From Meiothermus sp. CFH 77666 (GTDB lineage: Bacteria > Deinococcota > Deinococci > Deinococcales > Thermaceae): a DNA stretch of 64,000 nt. This document shows, one piece after another, positions 52,929 to 61,214 of this stretch. The DNA is taken from positions 42,881-106,880 of the forward strand of contig NZ_JAGDFV010000012.1 of NCBI RefSeq assembly GCF_017497985.1. The letters are read 5' to 3'. Under the pieces are notes generated by a model. It worked only from the letters and a program-made list of their open reading frames with translations, was not told where the DNA came from and ran no database searches. Position 1 is the first letter of the stretch; every line of letters starts with the position of its first letter. A program made the position numbers and the translations under genes.

Positions 52929-52954
52929 GCGCCCCCGCTGACCGACGGGGGCGC
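52929..52954 (-). terminator. Terminator of the fasciclin gene
   Basis: GCGCCCCCG and CGGGGGCGC pair perfectly over nine bases with an eight-base loop, 15 bases after the stop codon. On the minus strand a short T-rich stretch (TTTC) follows. Confidence 0.75.
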
Positions 52955-52968
52955 CGCACCCGGGCTAG

Positions 52969-53463
52969 CTATTTGGGCAAAAGAACTGTGTCAATCACGT
53001 GAATGATCCCGTTGCTGGCTTGAATATCCACTGCCGTGACGGTGGAGTTGCCGTTCAGAATTACCTTGCCATCCTTCACCGCAATGGTCACGTTTTGCCC
53101 CTCCACGGTTTTAGCTTCTTTGAGATTCACGACCTGGCTCGAGGGCACCCGTCCAGCCACCACATGGTAGGTCAAAACCTTGGTCAGGGCTGCCTTGTCG
53201 GCCAGCAGTTTATCCAGGTCGGCCTTGGGTATCTTGGCAAAGGCTTCATTGGTGGGCGCAAAGACGGTGAAGGGGCCAGGGCCCGAGAGGGTTTGGACCA
53301 GTCCGGCGGCCTGGACGGCGGCCAGCAGGGTGCTGAAGTTGGGGTTGGTAGCCACAATCTGCGCGATGGTCTGGTTCTGGGTGGTGCTCTGGGCGCTGGT
53401 CAGGGTCAGGCCGAGGGCGGCCAGGGCCAAGCTGCCTGCTACAAACAATGCCTTGAGTTTCAT
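52969..53463 (-). CDS. Exported fasciclin-domain protein
   Basis: A 164-residue protein with signal [25 protein letters not shown] and one FAS1 domain. H1 is [17 protein letters not shown], followed by [10 protein letters not shown] and H2 [16 protein letters not shown]1 domains mediate adhesion to cells or matrix in the envelope. GGAGGTAGG precedes the ATG at 53463. A possible promoter (TTGACC, 17 bases, TGTACA) lies just upstream. Confidence 0.92.
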   Translation of the reverse strand: MKLKALFVAGSLALAALGLTLTSAQSTTQNQTIAQIVATNPNFSTLLAAVQAAGLVQTLSGPGPFTVFAPTNEAFAKIPKADLDKLLADKAALTKVLTYHVVAGRVPSSQVVNLKEAKTVEGQNVTIAVKDGKVILNGNSTVTAVDIQASNGIIHVIDTVLLPK

Positions 53464-53475
53464 TTCCTACCTCCC

Positions 53476-53504
53476 TGTACAACTTGGATTGGGTTAGAGG
53501 TCAA
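53476..53504 (-). promoter_or_regulatory. Possible promoter of the fasciclin gene
   Basis: TTGACC (complement of 53499-53504) and TGTACA (complement of 53476-53481) are 17 bases apart, just upstream of the Shine-Dalgarno sequence. The -10 match is weak. Confidence 0.4.
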
Positions 53505-53621
53505 GTCTTTACCTGCACCCAGGCCGTTGGTATCGGCTTTGGGCTGATGAACACTTACCTCGCAACCTCTGATGACTACGTTATACGTTGAGGATTAGTA
53601 CAACATTTGTCCAAGTTACGT

Positions 53622-53990
53622 TCAGATTTGTAGGGCATGCAACACATCGAAGCCCAGTAAGAACCATCCCTGCACAATGATGGCGAGGCCAAACCCCTTC
53701 TGCAACGGTTTTGGGCGCAGCCACAAAGCCAGCCCTACCGCCACATACAGGGCATCGAGCCCAGCATTAATCCAAAGGAACTGGCGGAGGCTTGCTGGGT
53801 CGGGCTCGGCTCCCAGCCAGCCTCCATAGGCAATCGCCGCGTTTACCAAGGCCCAGACTCCGGTCATGAACCAGAACGGCCTCCAGAAGGCATGTTGAGT
53901 GCGCCACAAACCGAAAAGAGCGCCCGCCAAACACACCAGTGCCCACAGCAGCAGTTGCTGGGCTATGCGTTCCCCCACCAGCTCACTCAA
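53622..53990 (-). CDS. Small integral membrane protein
   Basis: A 122-residue protein with about four membrane helices ([77 protein letters not shown]). The TTG at 53990 is proposed as the start: it has GGGAGG five bases upstream and overlaps the DUF2256 stop codon (TTGA). Starting further upstream would run through the whole DUF2256 gene. The family is not recognised with certainty. Probably cotranscribed with DUF2256. Confidence 0.65.
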   Translation of the reverse strand: MSELVGERIAQQLLLWALVCLAGALFGLWRTQHAFWRPFWFMTGVWALVNAAIAYGGWLGAEPDPASLRQFLWINAGLDALYVAVGLALWLRPKPLQKGFGLAIIVQGWFLLGFDVLHALQI

Positions 53991-54142
53991 GTCTTCCTCC
54001 CTTTGGCCTGGCCTCTGCAGCGTTCCGAACAGTACTTCACATCCGGCCAGTTCTGGGCCCATTTCTTGCGCCACTGAAAGGGCCGACCACAAACCGGACA
54101 TACCTTGACCGGTAGGTGTGTTTTGAAGCCTTTGTACCGCAT
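53987..54142 (-). CDS. DUF2256-family small zinc-ribbon-like protein
   Basis: A 51-residue protein, [20 protein letters not shown] and following, with [14 protein letters not shown] and [12 protein letters not shown]. The four cysteines (CxxC..CxxxC) and FxWRKKW are the DUF2256 signature. These proteins are often encoded next to photolyase or cryptochrome genes, as here with the class I photolyase upstream. The role is unknown, possibly metal- or nucleic-acid-binding. The downstream membrane gene starts inside its stop codon. Confidence 0.85.
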   Translation of the reverse strand: MRYKGFKTHLPVKVCPVCGRPFQWRKKWAQNWPDVKYCSERCRGQAKGRKT

Positions 54143-54266
54143 ATACAATCCCTGGAAATTGAGTATCGGGGTAGAGCTTCGTAGAGATGCTCGTTTGCTG
54201 TCGCCAGTTACGGGCCGCATGTCACAGGTCAGACGAGGGCTGAGGCTGCCCCGGTAACACCTGCTT

Positions 54267-54374
54267 TTAGCGTTTGACCTTGATCGCCCACAAATCCTCA
54301 ACCGGTGCAAACCCTTGCTCGAGGGCATGCTGGTGGCAGCCAACGGTGGGCAGATAGGATTTTTGTCTAGCCAC
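54267..54374 (-). CDS. Small ORF after the photolyase gene, possible DUF2256 remnant
   Basis: A 35-codon ORF starting at GTG 54374 that overlaps the photolyase stop (TAGTG) and has AGAGG six bases upstream. The start [13 protein letters not shown] resembles the beginning of DUF2256 proteins (basic, KS-LPT-xC), but the rest ([20 protein letters not shown]) does not continue the motif. It may be a decayed duplicate or a real small gene. Confidence 0.35.
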   Translation of the reverse strand: MARQKSYLPTVGCHQHALEQGFAPVEDLWAIKVKR

Positions 54375-55732
54375 TAGAAACCTCTGGCCTTCGGCTCCTG
54401 ACTCTCTGCCGCCATGCCCGGCTTTTTGGCGATCTTCTCGGCAGCCGCCAGGTAGCGTCGGCGGGCAAACTCCAGATCCAGCACCGGGGCTTTGTAGGGC
54501 TGGGCAAGGCCGTTCGATTCGGGCACCCAGCGCTTGAGCCAGACGCCGCCGGGGTCGTGGGTCTCGGCCTGGGTGATCAGGTTGAAAACCCGAAAGTAGG
54601 GCGCCGCATCCACGCCCAGCCCGCCTGCCCAGTGCCAGCCTTGCAGGTTGGAGGCGTTGTCTCCGTCGAGCAAGAGGTCACGGAAAGCCCGCTCGCATTT
54701 CTGCCAGGGCAAGAGGGCCAGCTTGACCGCAAACTGCGCCACTACCATGCGGCCCCGGTTCGAGAGGAAGCCTGTGGCCCGTAGTTCACGCATGCAGGCG
54801 TCTACTACCGGGATACCGGTCTGGCCGTGCAGCCAGGCAGCAAAAAGCTCGCTGTCGTCGTTCCAGGGGAGGTCGTTCCAGCGGGGGTCGTAGGCGGAAG
54901 AGAGCATCTCGGGACGGTGATAGAGCAGATCGCCGCTAAAGTCGCGCCAGCACAGCTCGTTTACCCATTTGCGGGCTCCCTCGCCACCCACTTGCAGGGC
55001 TCGGCGGGCGGCCAGGCGGGGCGAGAGCACCCCCAGGGTGAAGTAGTAGGAAAGCCTCGAGACCCCTTCCCCGGCCAGCCCATCACGGGTCTGGTGGTAC
55101 TGGGGCAATTTATTGTGGAGAAAGGCCTCGAGCGCCCGCAGGGCCGCTTCCTCCCCCACCGGCGGGAGCGGAACGTCCGAAGCCTCTTCGGGGATGCTGC
55201 CCAGGTCGTAGCCGGGCGGAGGGGTCACGCTGGGGAAATGGGCGGGTGCCTCGAGCAAAACCGGCTCCTGGGCGGCCCACCAGCGTTTGGAGAAGGGGGT
55301 GAAGACGGTGTAAGGGCCTCCGTCGGGCTTCAGAATGGTGCCCGGTTCGTGGATGTACTGGCCCTCGAGCCAGCGAACCTGGCCCGGCAAGGCCTCCTGT
55401 ACCTTCCGATCCCGAAACTGGGCGTAAGGGGTCGAATTACGAACCGCAAAAACACCCTTCACCCCCAGTTCACCCACCACTTGGGGCAACACCTCCCAGG
55501 GAAGGCCGGTGCGAACCAGCAGGCTACCCCCCCGCCGCCTGTACCCCTCACGCAGCGCGGCTACATTCTGATAAAACCAGGCTCGCCGGCGCGGGCTGGT
55601 GTTTTGCAAAATGCTGGGGTCAAACACCACCAGGCCCACCACCGGGCCCGCTTTCAGGGCTTCGCCAAGGGCGGGGTTGTCGTGCAAACGAAGATCGGCG
55701 CGGTGCCAGACCAGATTCACACTTTGAATCAT
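54374..55732 (-). CDS. Deoxyribodipyrimidine photolyase/cryptochrome, class I type
   Basis: A 452-residue protein. The N-terminal photolyase domain starts SVNLVWHRADLRLHDNPALG, and the FAD-binding region includes SRLSYYFTLGVLSPR, WVNELCWRDFSGDLLYHRP, DACMRELRATGFLSNRGRMV and DNASNLQGWHWAGGLGVDAAPYFRVFN. The WHWAGG and DNASNLQGW segments fit CPD photolyase using FADH and light to split cyclobutane pyrimidine dimers. The start is ATG 55732; no leaderless box or strong Shine-Dalgarno sequence is obvious. Small genes linked to photolyases follow. Confidence 0.92.
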   Translation of the reverse strand: MIQSVNLVWHRADLRLHDNPALGEALKAGPVVGLVVFDPSILQNTSPRRRAWFYQNVAALREGYRRRGGSLLVRTGLPWEVLPQVVGELGVKGVFAVRNSTPYAQFRDRKVQEALPGQVRWLEGQYIHEPGTILKPDGGPYTVFTPFSKRWWAAQEPVLLEAPAHFPSVTPPPGYDLGSIPEEASDVPLPPVGEEAALRALEAFLHNKLPQYHQTRDGLAGEGVSRLSYYFTLGVLSPRLAARRALQVGGEGARKWVNELCWRDFSGDLLYHRPEMLSSAYDPRWNDLPWNDDSELFAAWLHGQTGIPVVDACMRELRATGFLSNRGRMVVAQFAVKLALLPWQKCERAFRDLLLDGDNASNLQGWHWAGGLGVDAAPYFRVFNLITQAETHDPGGVWLKRWVPESNGLAQPYKAPVLDLEFARRRYLAAAEKIAKKPGMAAESQEPKARGF

Positions 55733-55845
55733 CGGCCATTTGTGCGCACGGAACCTGGGCCTGGATTGCTAATCCAAAAAAATCGGTACTGGTAACCCAA
55801 TCTCGGAACGCTGGCCTACGCAACATCCAAGTCGCCCAGCCACGT

Positions 55846-55851
55846 TAAGAT
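55846..55851 (+). promoter_or_regulatory. -10 box TAAGAT before the dipeptidase gene, leaderless arrangement
   Basis: TAAGAT, seven bases, then ATG at 55859. Confidence 0.45.
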
Positions 55852-55858
55852 GTGAAGC

Positions 55859-56854
55859 ATGATCGTGGACGCCCACCTCGACCTGGCCCACAACGCAGTA
55901 GACCTGGGGCGCGACCTGACCCTGCCACTTGCGGCGTTGCGCAAACAGGACGCCCACCCCGATGTGCCCGTCGTGACCCTGCCTGCCCTTCGAGAAGGCA
56001 ACATAGGCATCTGTTTTGCAACCCTCTGGGTAGATCCGCGCAAGTACACTGACCCGCAGACCGCTCACCAGCAAGCCCTGCGGCAACTCGAGGTGTATCT
56101 GCGCTGGGAAGAACAGGGGTGGGTACGCATTCTGCGCGATCAGGCCAGCCTGCAAAAGCATCTGGCGTTGTGGCCGGAGGACCACGTAACCGCCCTGGTC
56201 ATCCTGATCGAGGGCGCCGAGTGTATCCGCGAACCCGGCGAGGTGGGGTTCTGGAAGGCGCAGGGGGTACGGCTCATCGGTCCTGCCTGGAACCGCACCC
56301 GCTACTCGGGCGGAACCCGCGAACCCGGCGGCCTGAGCGAGCTGGGGTTTGAACTGATTCACGCTATGGACGAGAACCGCCTGGCCCTGGACTTCTCCCA
56401 CATGGACGAACAAGCCTTCTGGCAGGCCCTGGAGGTATTCGAGGGGTCAGTTTGCGCTACCCACAGCAACCCTCGAGCCTTGCTCGGGGGCGAAGAGCCC
56501 CCTTTTGCCAACCGCCACCTGAGCGATGCCATGATCCGGGCCATCGGCCAGCGGGGCGGGGTGATCGGCACGGTGCTCTTTGGGTTTTTCCTGGAACACA
56601 CCTGGCAACGCGGCATGGAGCGTGTGAAGCTGGAAGTGGTCGGACGGCACATGGCCCACACCGCCAGCCTGATTGGATGGGACAAAGTGGGCATCGGCTC
56701 CGACTTTGATGGAGGCTTTGGCCTGCACGAAAACCCGGAGGGCCTGAACCAGCCCTCCGACCTGCAAAAAATCGGGGGCCTGGTTCCCGAACCTTTCCGA
56801 AGTGGGGTACTGGGGGAGAACTGGCTTCGCTGGTTGCAAACCGCCCTGCCATAA
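55859..56854 (+). CDS. Membrane dipeptidase-family (M19) metallopeptidase
   Basis: A 331-residue amidohydrolase-fold protein. The zinc ligands are visible: MIVDAHLDLA (HxD), IEGAE (bridging Glu), DFSHMDE and CATHSNPRAL (two His), and GIGSDFDGG (Asp). The family hydrolyses dipeptides including D-amino acid forms. No signal peptide is present, so it acts in the cytoplasm, perhaps in peptidoglycan-peptide turnover. The start is set by the leaderless box. A permease gene follows after about 50 bases. Confidence 0.9.
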   Translation: MIVDAHLDLAHNAVDLGRDLTLPLAALRKQDAHPDVPVVTLPALREGNIGICFATLWVDPRKYTDPQTAHQQALRQLEVYLRWEEQGWVRILRDQASLQKHLALWPEDHVTALVILIEGAECIREPGEVGFWKAQGVRLIGPAWNRTRYSGGTREPGGLSELGFELIHAMDENRLALDFSHMDEQAFWQALEVFEGSVCATHSNPRALLGGEEPPFANRHLSDAMIRAIGQRGGVIGTVLFGFFLEHTWQRGMERVKLEVVGRHMAHTASLIGWDKVGIGSDFDGGFGLHENPEGLNQPSDLQKIGGLVPEPFRSGVLGENWLRWLQTALP

Positions 56855-56890
56855 GGCCCATTTTGAATCTAAAATCCGACCCGTTCGTGG

Positions 56891-56896
56891 TATAAC
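56891..56896 (+). promoter_or_regulatory. -10 box TATAAC before the TauE-type gene, leaderless arrangement
   Basis: TATAAC, seven bases, then the GTG start at 56904. Confidence 0.45.
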
Positions 56897-56903
56897 GGGG
56901 GCT

Positions 56904-57665
56904 GTGAATCTTTCTAGCCTGTGGATCGGACTGGTAGCGGGGGCTTTTGGGGGACTGGTGGGCCTGGGCGGGGGCATTGTGGCCATGCCCCTGATGGTGG
57001 CTTTCCTCAAGCTCACCCAACACAAAGCCGTGGCAACCAGTCTGGTGATGGTGGTTTTTACTGGGCTGGCGGGTGCGCTCTCCTATGCTACCCAGGGTAC
57101 GGTGGACTGGGTAGCAGCCCTGCTGATCTTCCCTACCGCCATGATCACCGCCAACCTTGGGGCCCGGTTTGCCAATCGGTTGCCCGAGTGGAAACTCAAG
57201 CGGGTCTTCGGCTGGTACCTGATTTTTGTGGCTCTGTCGCTCCTGCTCAAGCCCTATATCCCCCACGTAGAGGAGCCTTTGCAAGGCTGGGTACGGGTGC
57301 TGCCCCTGATTCTTACGGGTGTGGTCGCCGGCTTTGCCTCGGGGATGCTGGGGGTGGGGGGCGGCACCATCACCGTGCCGATAATGGTCTTGCTGGTGGG
57401 CCTCGAGCAGCACACTGCCCAGGGCACCTCCCTGCTGGCCATGATTCCTTCGGCCCTGGTGGGGTCTTACACACACTACCGCCACGGCAATCTGGCCCAG
57501 GAGTACGTGCCGGGGCTGGTGGTGGGCATTCTGGTGGGGGCCTTTGCGGGCGGTCTGGTGGCCAATCAGCTACCTGAATTCTGGCTGCGGGTGGTGTTTG
57601 CAGTGGTGTTGATCTGGACTGCCACACGCTATGTCGGGGCCCAGCCCAAACACCAACCAGCATAG
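56904..57665 (+). CDS. TauE/SafE-family sulfite or organosulfur exporter
   Basis: A 253-residue membrane protein with about eight helices in two repeated halves, each opened by the TauE signature: GAFGGLVGLGGGIVAMPLM near the start and GFASGMLGVGGGTITVPIMV in the middle. The family moves sulfite, sulfoacetate or related anions across the cytoplasmic membrane. The GTG at 56904 is chosen because a TATAAC box lies seven bases upstream and the first signature then starts near residue 15. Confidence 0.88.
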   Translation: MNLSSLWIGLVAGAFGGLVGLGGGIVAMPLMVAFLKLTQHKAVATSLVMVVFTGLAGALSYATQGTVDWVAALLIFPTAMITANLGARFANRLPEWKLKRVFGWYLIFVALSLLLKPYIPHVEEPLQGWVRVLPLILTGVVAGFASGMLGVGGGTITVPIMVLLVGLEQHTAQGTSLLAMIPSALVGSYTHYRHGNLAQEYVPGLVVGILVGAFAGGLVANQLPEFWLRVVFAVVLIWTATRYVGAQPKHQPA

Positions 57666-58012
57666 CCTTGGCACTCTGGACCACAGCAAAGCCAATCTTT
57701 CTGAAGCCAGCGGGTTGTCATTTGGGCGAGATTTTCTCAGCCATGTCTACCTCAAAGGATTCTAAGTGCAGACACACCTCGATACCCCATACACCACAAC
57801 CTCGAGTCTTCCCCAAAAAATCGCCAGGCAGACAACCGCCAAGGCGCAAGCACTAATCTGGACTAAACACTTATACTCTATAAATCATATCGGGCTTTCC
57901 AGGGAGCCCTTTTCTACCCTGTACGCTAAACTCTTGTTTGGGAGTTGGGTTATTTGAAGCTTTGGAAGACAAGCTACCGTTACTTCGTGAACGCTCCGAC
58001 GGGCGGTAAATT
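57666..58012. other. Intergenic region upstream of mreC
   Basis: No gene is supported in these 347 bases. TATACT at 57872-57877 and TATAAA nearby may be a promoter. A hairpin at 57892-57909 followed by TTTT lies just downstream, so transcripts from that promoter would meet it at once. Confidence 0.5.
57892..57914 (+). terminator. Terminator- or attenuator-like hairpin before mreC
   Basis: GGGCT and AGCCC pair around an eight-base loop and are followed by TTTTCT. The stem has only five pairs, so strength is doubtful. It lies about 100 bases before the mreC start. Confidence 0.35.
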
Positions 58013-58804
58013 ATGAGCGATACCGTTATCCGTCGGGCTTTGCTGTTCAGCTTATTGCTGCTGGGAATCTTGCTGGTCACCGTGACCCGGCAATCGGCCC
58101 CTACCTTGCCGGGCGAGTTTGCCGCCCGCACCGCCCCTTTGTTTGGCTTCTCCTTTCGCCTGGGTCAGAATGCCAGGGCCAGCCTGGCCGCTATATTTGA
58201 CCGCCGCGACCTGCGGGCCGAGCAACGCCGGATGCAAGCCGAGCTGCAACAACTCCGGCAAGAAAACCAGCGCCTGACGCTGGAAAACCGCAAGCTTCAG
58301 GCCACCTTGCGCGTACAGGCTGTTCAGGGTTTGGGGGTGGCGGCGGTTGCGCCTGTGATTGACGACGATGCTTCAGGGCTTTATCGAAGGCTTTTTTTAG
58401 GGGCTGGTTCGGCCCAGGGTTTGCGGGTCGGAATGCCGGTCACAACTGCCAGTGGACTGGTAGGGGTCATCACCGAGGTCACGCCAAACAATGCCGTGGT
58501 TCGCACAGTGCTCGACCCCGAATCGCGGGTGGGGGTACGGCTTGCAGGCGCCCCAGGGCGCGGTATTGCTTATGGCGCCCCCCCTCGCATGTTGCGGGTT
58601 GAGATTGCTCCAGAGGCCAGCGTCAAACCTGGTGACAAAGTGGTGACCGGCGCTTTGCTGGGCCTCTATCCTGCAGGCATCTCGGTTGGAACGGTGGAGC
58701 AGGTCTTGCCCACCTCGCCCGGAGCGCTCAAAAAGGTTTTGCTTGTGCGGCCTGCAGTACAGCTCTCGCTCCTGGAGGAGGTACAGGTACTCAAGCCCTT
58801 ATGA
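58013..58804 (+). CDS. mreC: Rod shape-determining protein MreC
   Basis: A 263-residue protein with a short cytoplasmic head, one membrane helix (LLFSLLLLGILLVTVTRQ), a coiled coil (about 65-105, RRMQAELQQLRQENQRLTLE) and a beta-domain with SGLVGVITEV and RVGVRLAGAPGRG typical of MreC. It scaffolds the elongation complex with MreD and PBP2. mreB is not adjacent. Its TGA overlaps an ATG at 58801 that opens a doubtful small frame. Confidence 0.93.
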   Translation: MSDTVIRRALLFSLLLLGILLVTVTRQSAPTLPGEFAARTAPLFGFSFRLGQNARASLAAIFDRRDLRAEQRRMQAELQQLRQENQRLTLENRKLQATLRVQAVQGLGVAAVAPVIDDDASGLYRRLFLGAGSAQGLRVGMPVTTASGLVGVITEVTPNNAVVRTVLDPESRVGVRLAGAPGRGIAYGAPPRMLRVEIAPEASVKPGDKVVTGALLGLYPAGISVGTVEQVLPTSPGALKKVLLVRPAVQLSLLEEVQVLKPL

Positions 58805-58970
58805 ATACACGCAAGTTCATCCCCTCGAGGGCGCTCCTGAGCGGTGTCAATCCGGTTCGTTCAGCCCGTCATCAGGCATGGCTGCGGATTGAACCGTTGC
58901 AAAAACGCCTGGCTCTGCTTCCGCCCGGTCTCACAACCCCCGTGCTACCTGAACCCTCTTTTTGTTCCCT

Positions 58971-59447
58971 ATGCGAATCCTTTTGATTGTTGTATTGGCT
59001 TTTGTACTCCAGGGCTTTGTTTCTGGACTGCTTGGAGACAGTTTTGCGCCCCCGGATCTGATTTATCTGGCGGCTTTGTTGCTGGTTGCCTCGGTGTCGC
59101 CTTTTGTCGGTCTGCCGCTGGCCTTTATCCTGGGGTTGCTGCAAGACCTGCTCTCGGCAGGGTATCCGGGGCTGCATGCGGTGGGGCTCTTACTTGCCGC
59201 CTATGCCTACTACCGCCTTTCACGGCTGGTACACTGGGACGAGTTAGCCGGTCAGGCCGTCATTTTGGGGGGGAGCTTCGTGGCCAAATGGCTCGGAATT
59301 CTGCTGGTGGCATTTTGGCTGCGGCTCGGCGCATTCAACCCTCTCACGCTCTGGTCGGTTATCGTACCGGAGATGCTGCTGACCCTTCTTTTAGCGCCAT
59401 TTGCCATTCAACTCTCCCGGCAACTTTTTGCAGTTCGCAGCAAATAG
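58971..59447 (+). CDS. mreD: Rod shape-determining protein MreD
   Basis: A 158-residue membrane protein with about five helices (MRILLIVVLAFVLQGFVSGL; LIYLAALLLVASVSPFVGLP; LAFILGLLQDLLSAGYPGLH). LGLLQDLLSAGYPGLHA matches the conserved MreD loop. The ATG at 58971 is preferred. It lies 166 bases after mreC, an unusually large gap, and nine bases before mrdA. Confidence 0.88.
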   Translation: MRILLIVVLAFVLQGFVSGLLGDSFAPPDLIYLAALLLVASVSPFVGLPLAFILGLLQDLLSAGYPGLHAVGLLLAAYAYYRLSRLVHWDELAGQAVILGGSFVAKWLGILLVAFWLRLGAFNPLTLWSVIVPEMLLTLLLAPFAIQLSRQLFAVRSK

Positions 59448-59456
59448 AGGTAGCGC

Positions 59457-61214
59457 GTGAACAGCCGTGTCTGGATTTTGCTGGGGCTTTTTTACCTCCT
59501 GTTGCTGCTGTTTGTAGGGCGGCTATGGCAGTTACAGGTGCTTCAGTACGAGCAGTATGCCACCCGCAGCCAGGGCAACTACCTTCGCACCGAAACCTCG
59601 CTAGCCCCCAGGGGGCGCATTCTGGACCGCAACGGGCAGGTAATCGCTACCAACCGACTGGCGGTGGATTTGATTTACCTGGGTGGGGAAGTACATTTCA
59701 AGGAGCGCATTCTGGCTCTGGCCGGGCTCAAGGAACTGCCCAGGGTAGAGCGGGAGCCGGTAGAGCTGATGGTGAACATTCCGGAGGCGCTCGTGCCCAC
59801 CCTGGCCGAGCTGACCGCCGGGGAGCCCAATCTGAAGCTCCTGGAGCGTATCGAGCGGGTTTACCCCAATCCCATTGCCGGGCCGGTGATTGGGTACACC
59901 GCCCTGCCCAGCCAGGAACAGCTCAAGGAAGGCTACGACCCCGAGGAGCTGGTAGGAGCAGCGGGCCTCGAGGCCGCCCTGGAAGCCCAGCTCAAGGGCA
60001 TCAAAGGGGTGGTGCTGGCCGAGGTGAATGCCCGGGGGCAGCGGGTGCGTTTTGAAGAACTCAAAGAACCCCAGGCCGGCACCGATGTGTACCTGACCCT
60101 CGACCTGAATCTCCAACGGGCTGCCGAGCAGGCGCTACGGGAGGGGGTGGAGGACATCAACCGCATCCGCCTTCGCTATGGGCTTCCACTGGCCCGGCAG
60201 GCCAAAGGGGCCATCGTGGCCCTCGACCCGCGCAACGGCGAGGTGCTGGCCATGGCCACCGCCCCCGCCTTCGACCCCAACCTATTTGGCCGCAGACCTC
60301 GCCCCAACGACAAAATCCGTGAGCTGTTTGCCGACAAAGACCGACCCACCCTGAACCGGGCGGTGAATGCCTATCCCCCGGGCTCCACCTACAAGCTGGC
60401 CACCTCGAGCCTGGCTCTGGAAAGCGGCTACGTGAGCCCCGGCACGGCCTACCGCTGCAGCCCGTATATCGTGTTTGGCGGCATCCGGCGCAACTGGGCG
60501 CGGGTGGATATGGGCATGATGACCGTGAAGGAAGCCATTGCCCAGAGCTGCAACACCTGGTACTACCAGGTGGCCATGCTCGACCCCATCGGCATGGTGA
60601 ACAAGCTCCACAAGCGGGCACTGGAGTTGGGGGTGGGCCGCCCGACCGGGCTCGAGATCGGCGAACAGACCGGCATTGTGCCCACCCTGCAATGGAAGCG
60701 GCAGAACATCCCCAAAGACCCCCGCTGGTGGCCCGGCGAAACCCTCTCGATTGCCATCGGGCAGGGCTACAACAAAGCCACCCCTGTCCAGATTGCCCGC
60801 ATGCTGGCTACCATCGCCCAGAGCGGCAACCAACCCGAGCTGCACCTGGTGTTACGCATTGGCAACCAGGCCATCCAGAGGCCCAATACCCAGGTACCGG
60901 GCAAATACTGGAAGGAACTGCAAGACGGGCTGCGCAAGACCGTTACCTGGGGCACTGCCAAGCACGTGCTGGGCAACTTTCCTGTATCTACTGCTGGCAA
61001 GACCGGCACCGCCCAGAACGAAACCCTGACCCCCGGCCTCGAGCACGCCTGGTACATGGGCTACGGCCCGGTAGACCCTGCCGACCCTCGCCCCCCTTTG
61101 GTGGTGGTGGCCTTCTTCGAAAACGGCGGTGAGGGCAGTGGGGTGGCCCTGCCCGCCGTGCGCAAGGTCATGGCGGCGTACTGGAAAGTGGGGCAGGATT
61201 TCGCGGCCCGCTAG
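59457..61214 (+). CDS. mrdA: Penicillin-binding protein 2 (elongation transpeptidase)
   Basis: A 585-residue class B PBP that cross-links peptidoglycan during rod growth. One N-terminal membrane helix (ILLGLFYLLLLLFVGRLWQL), a PBP dimerisation (pedestal) domain starting RGRILDRNGQVIATN, and a transpeptidase domain with SxxK at Ser310 (PGSTYK), SxN (AQSCNTW) and KTGT. The start is GTG 59457, just after mreD. The last 47 bases overlap, on the opposite strand, the end of the desaturase-like gene. Confidence 0.94.
   Translation: MNSRVWILLGLFYLLLLLFVGRLWQLQVLQYEQYATRSQGNYLRTETSLAPRGRILDRNGQVIATNRLAVDLIYLGGEVHFKERILALAGLKELPRVEREPVELMVNIPEALVPTLAELTAGEPNLKLLERIERVYPNPIAGPVIGYTALPSQEQLKEGYDPEELVGAAGLEAALEAQLKGIKGVVLAEVNARGQRVRFEELKEPQAGTDVYLTLDLNLQRAAEQALREGVEDINRIRLRYGLPLARQAKGAIVALDPRNGEVLAMATAPAFDPNLFGRRPRPNDKIRELFADKDRPTLNRAVNAYPPGSTYKLATSSLALESGYVSPGTAYRCSPYIVFGGIRRNWARVDMGMMTVKEAIAQSCNTWYYQVAMLDPIGMVNKLHKRALELGVGRPTGLEIGEQTGIVPTLQWKRQNIPKDPRWWPGETLSIAIGQGYNKATPVQIARMLATIAQSGNQPELHLVLRIGNQAIQRPNTQVPGKYWKELQDGLRKTVTWGTAKHVLGNFPVSTAGKTGTAQNETLTPGLEHAWYMGYGPVDPADPRPPLVVVAFFENGGEGSGVALPAVRKVMAAYWKVGQDFAAR

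Larger units (their letters stand above)
52532..52968. other. Intergenic region with a hairpin-bounded repeat and a terminator
   Basis: No gene is supported in these 437 bases. It holds the repeat element 52705-52822 and the terminator 52929-52954. TATATA/TATAAA boxes near 52560 on the minus strand may be the promoter of the DUF4397 gene. Confidence 0.6.

Noticed and set aside
57984..58000. Single TGAACGCTCC upstream of mreC resembling the SARP heptamer
   Set aside because: There is only one heptamer, with no second copy at 11 bp, so it is treated as chance.
58801..58986. 61-codon ORF between mreC and mreD starting at ATGA
   Set aside because: It overlaps the mreD start in another frame, has low-quality composition and no Shine-Dalgarno sequence. 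The large mreC-mreD gap remains unexplained.
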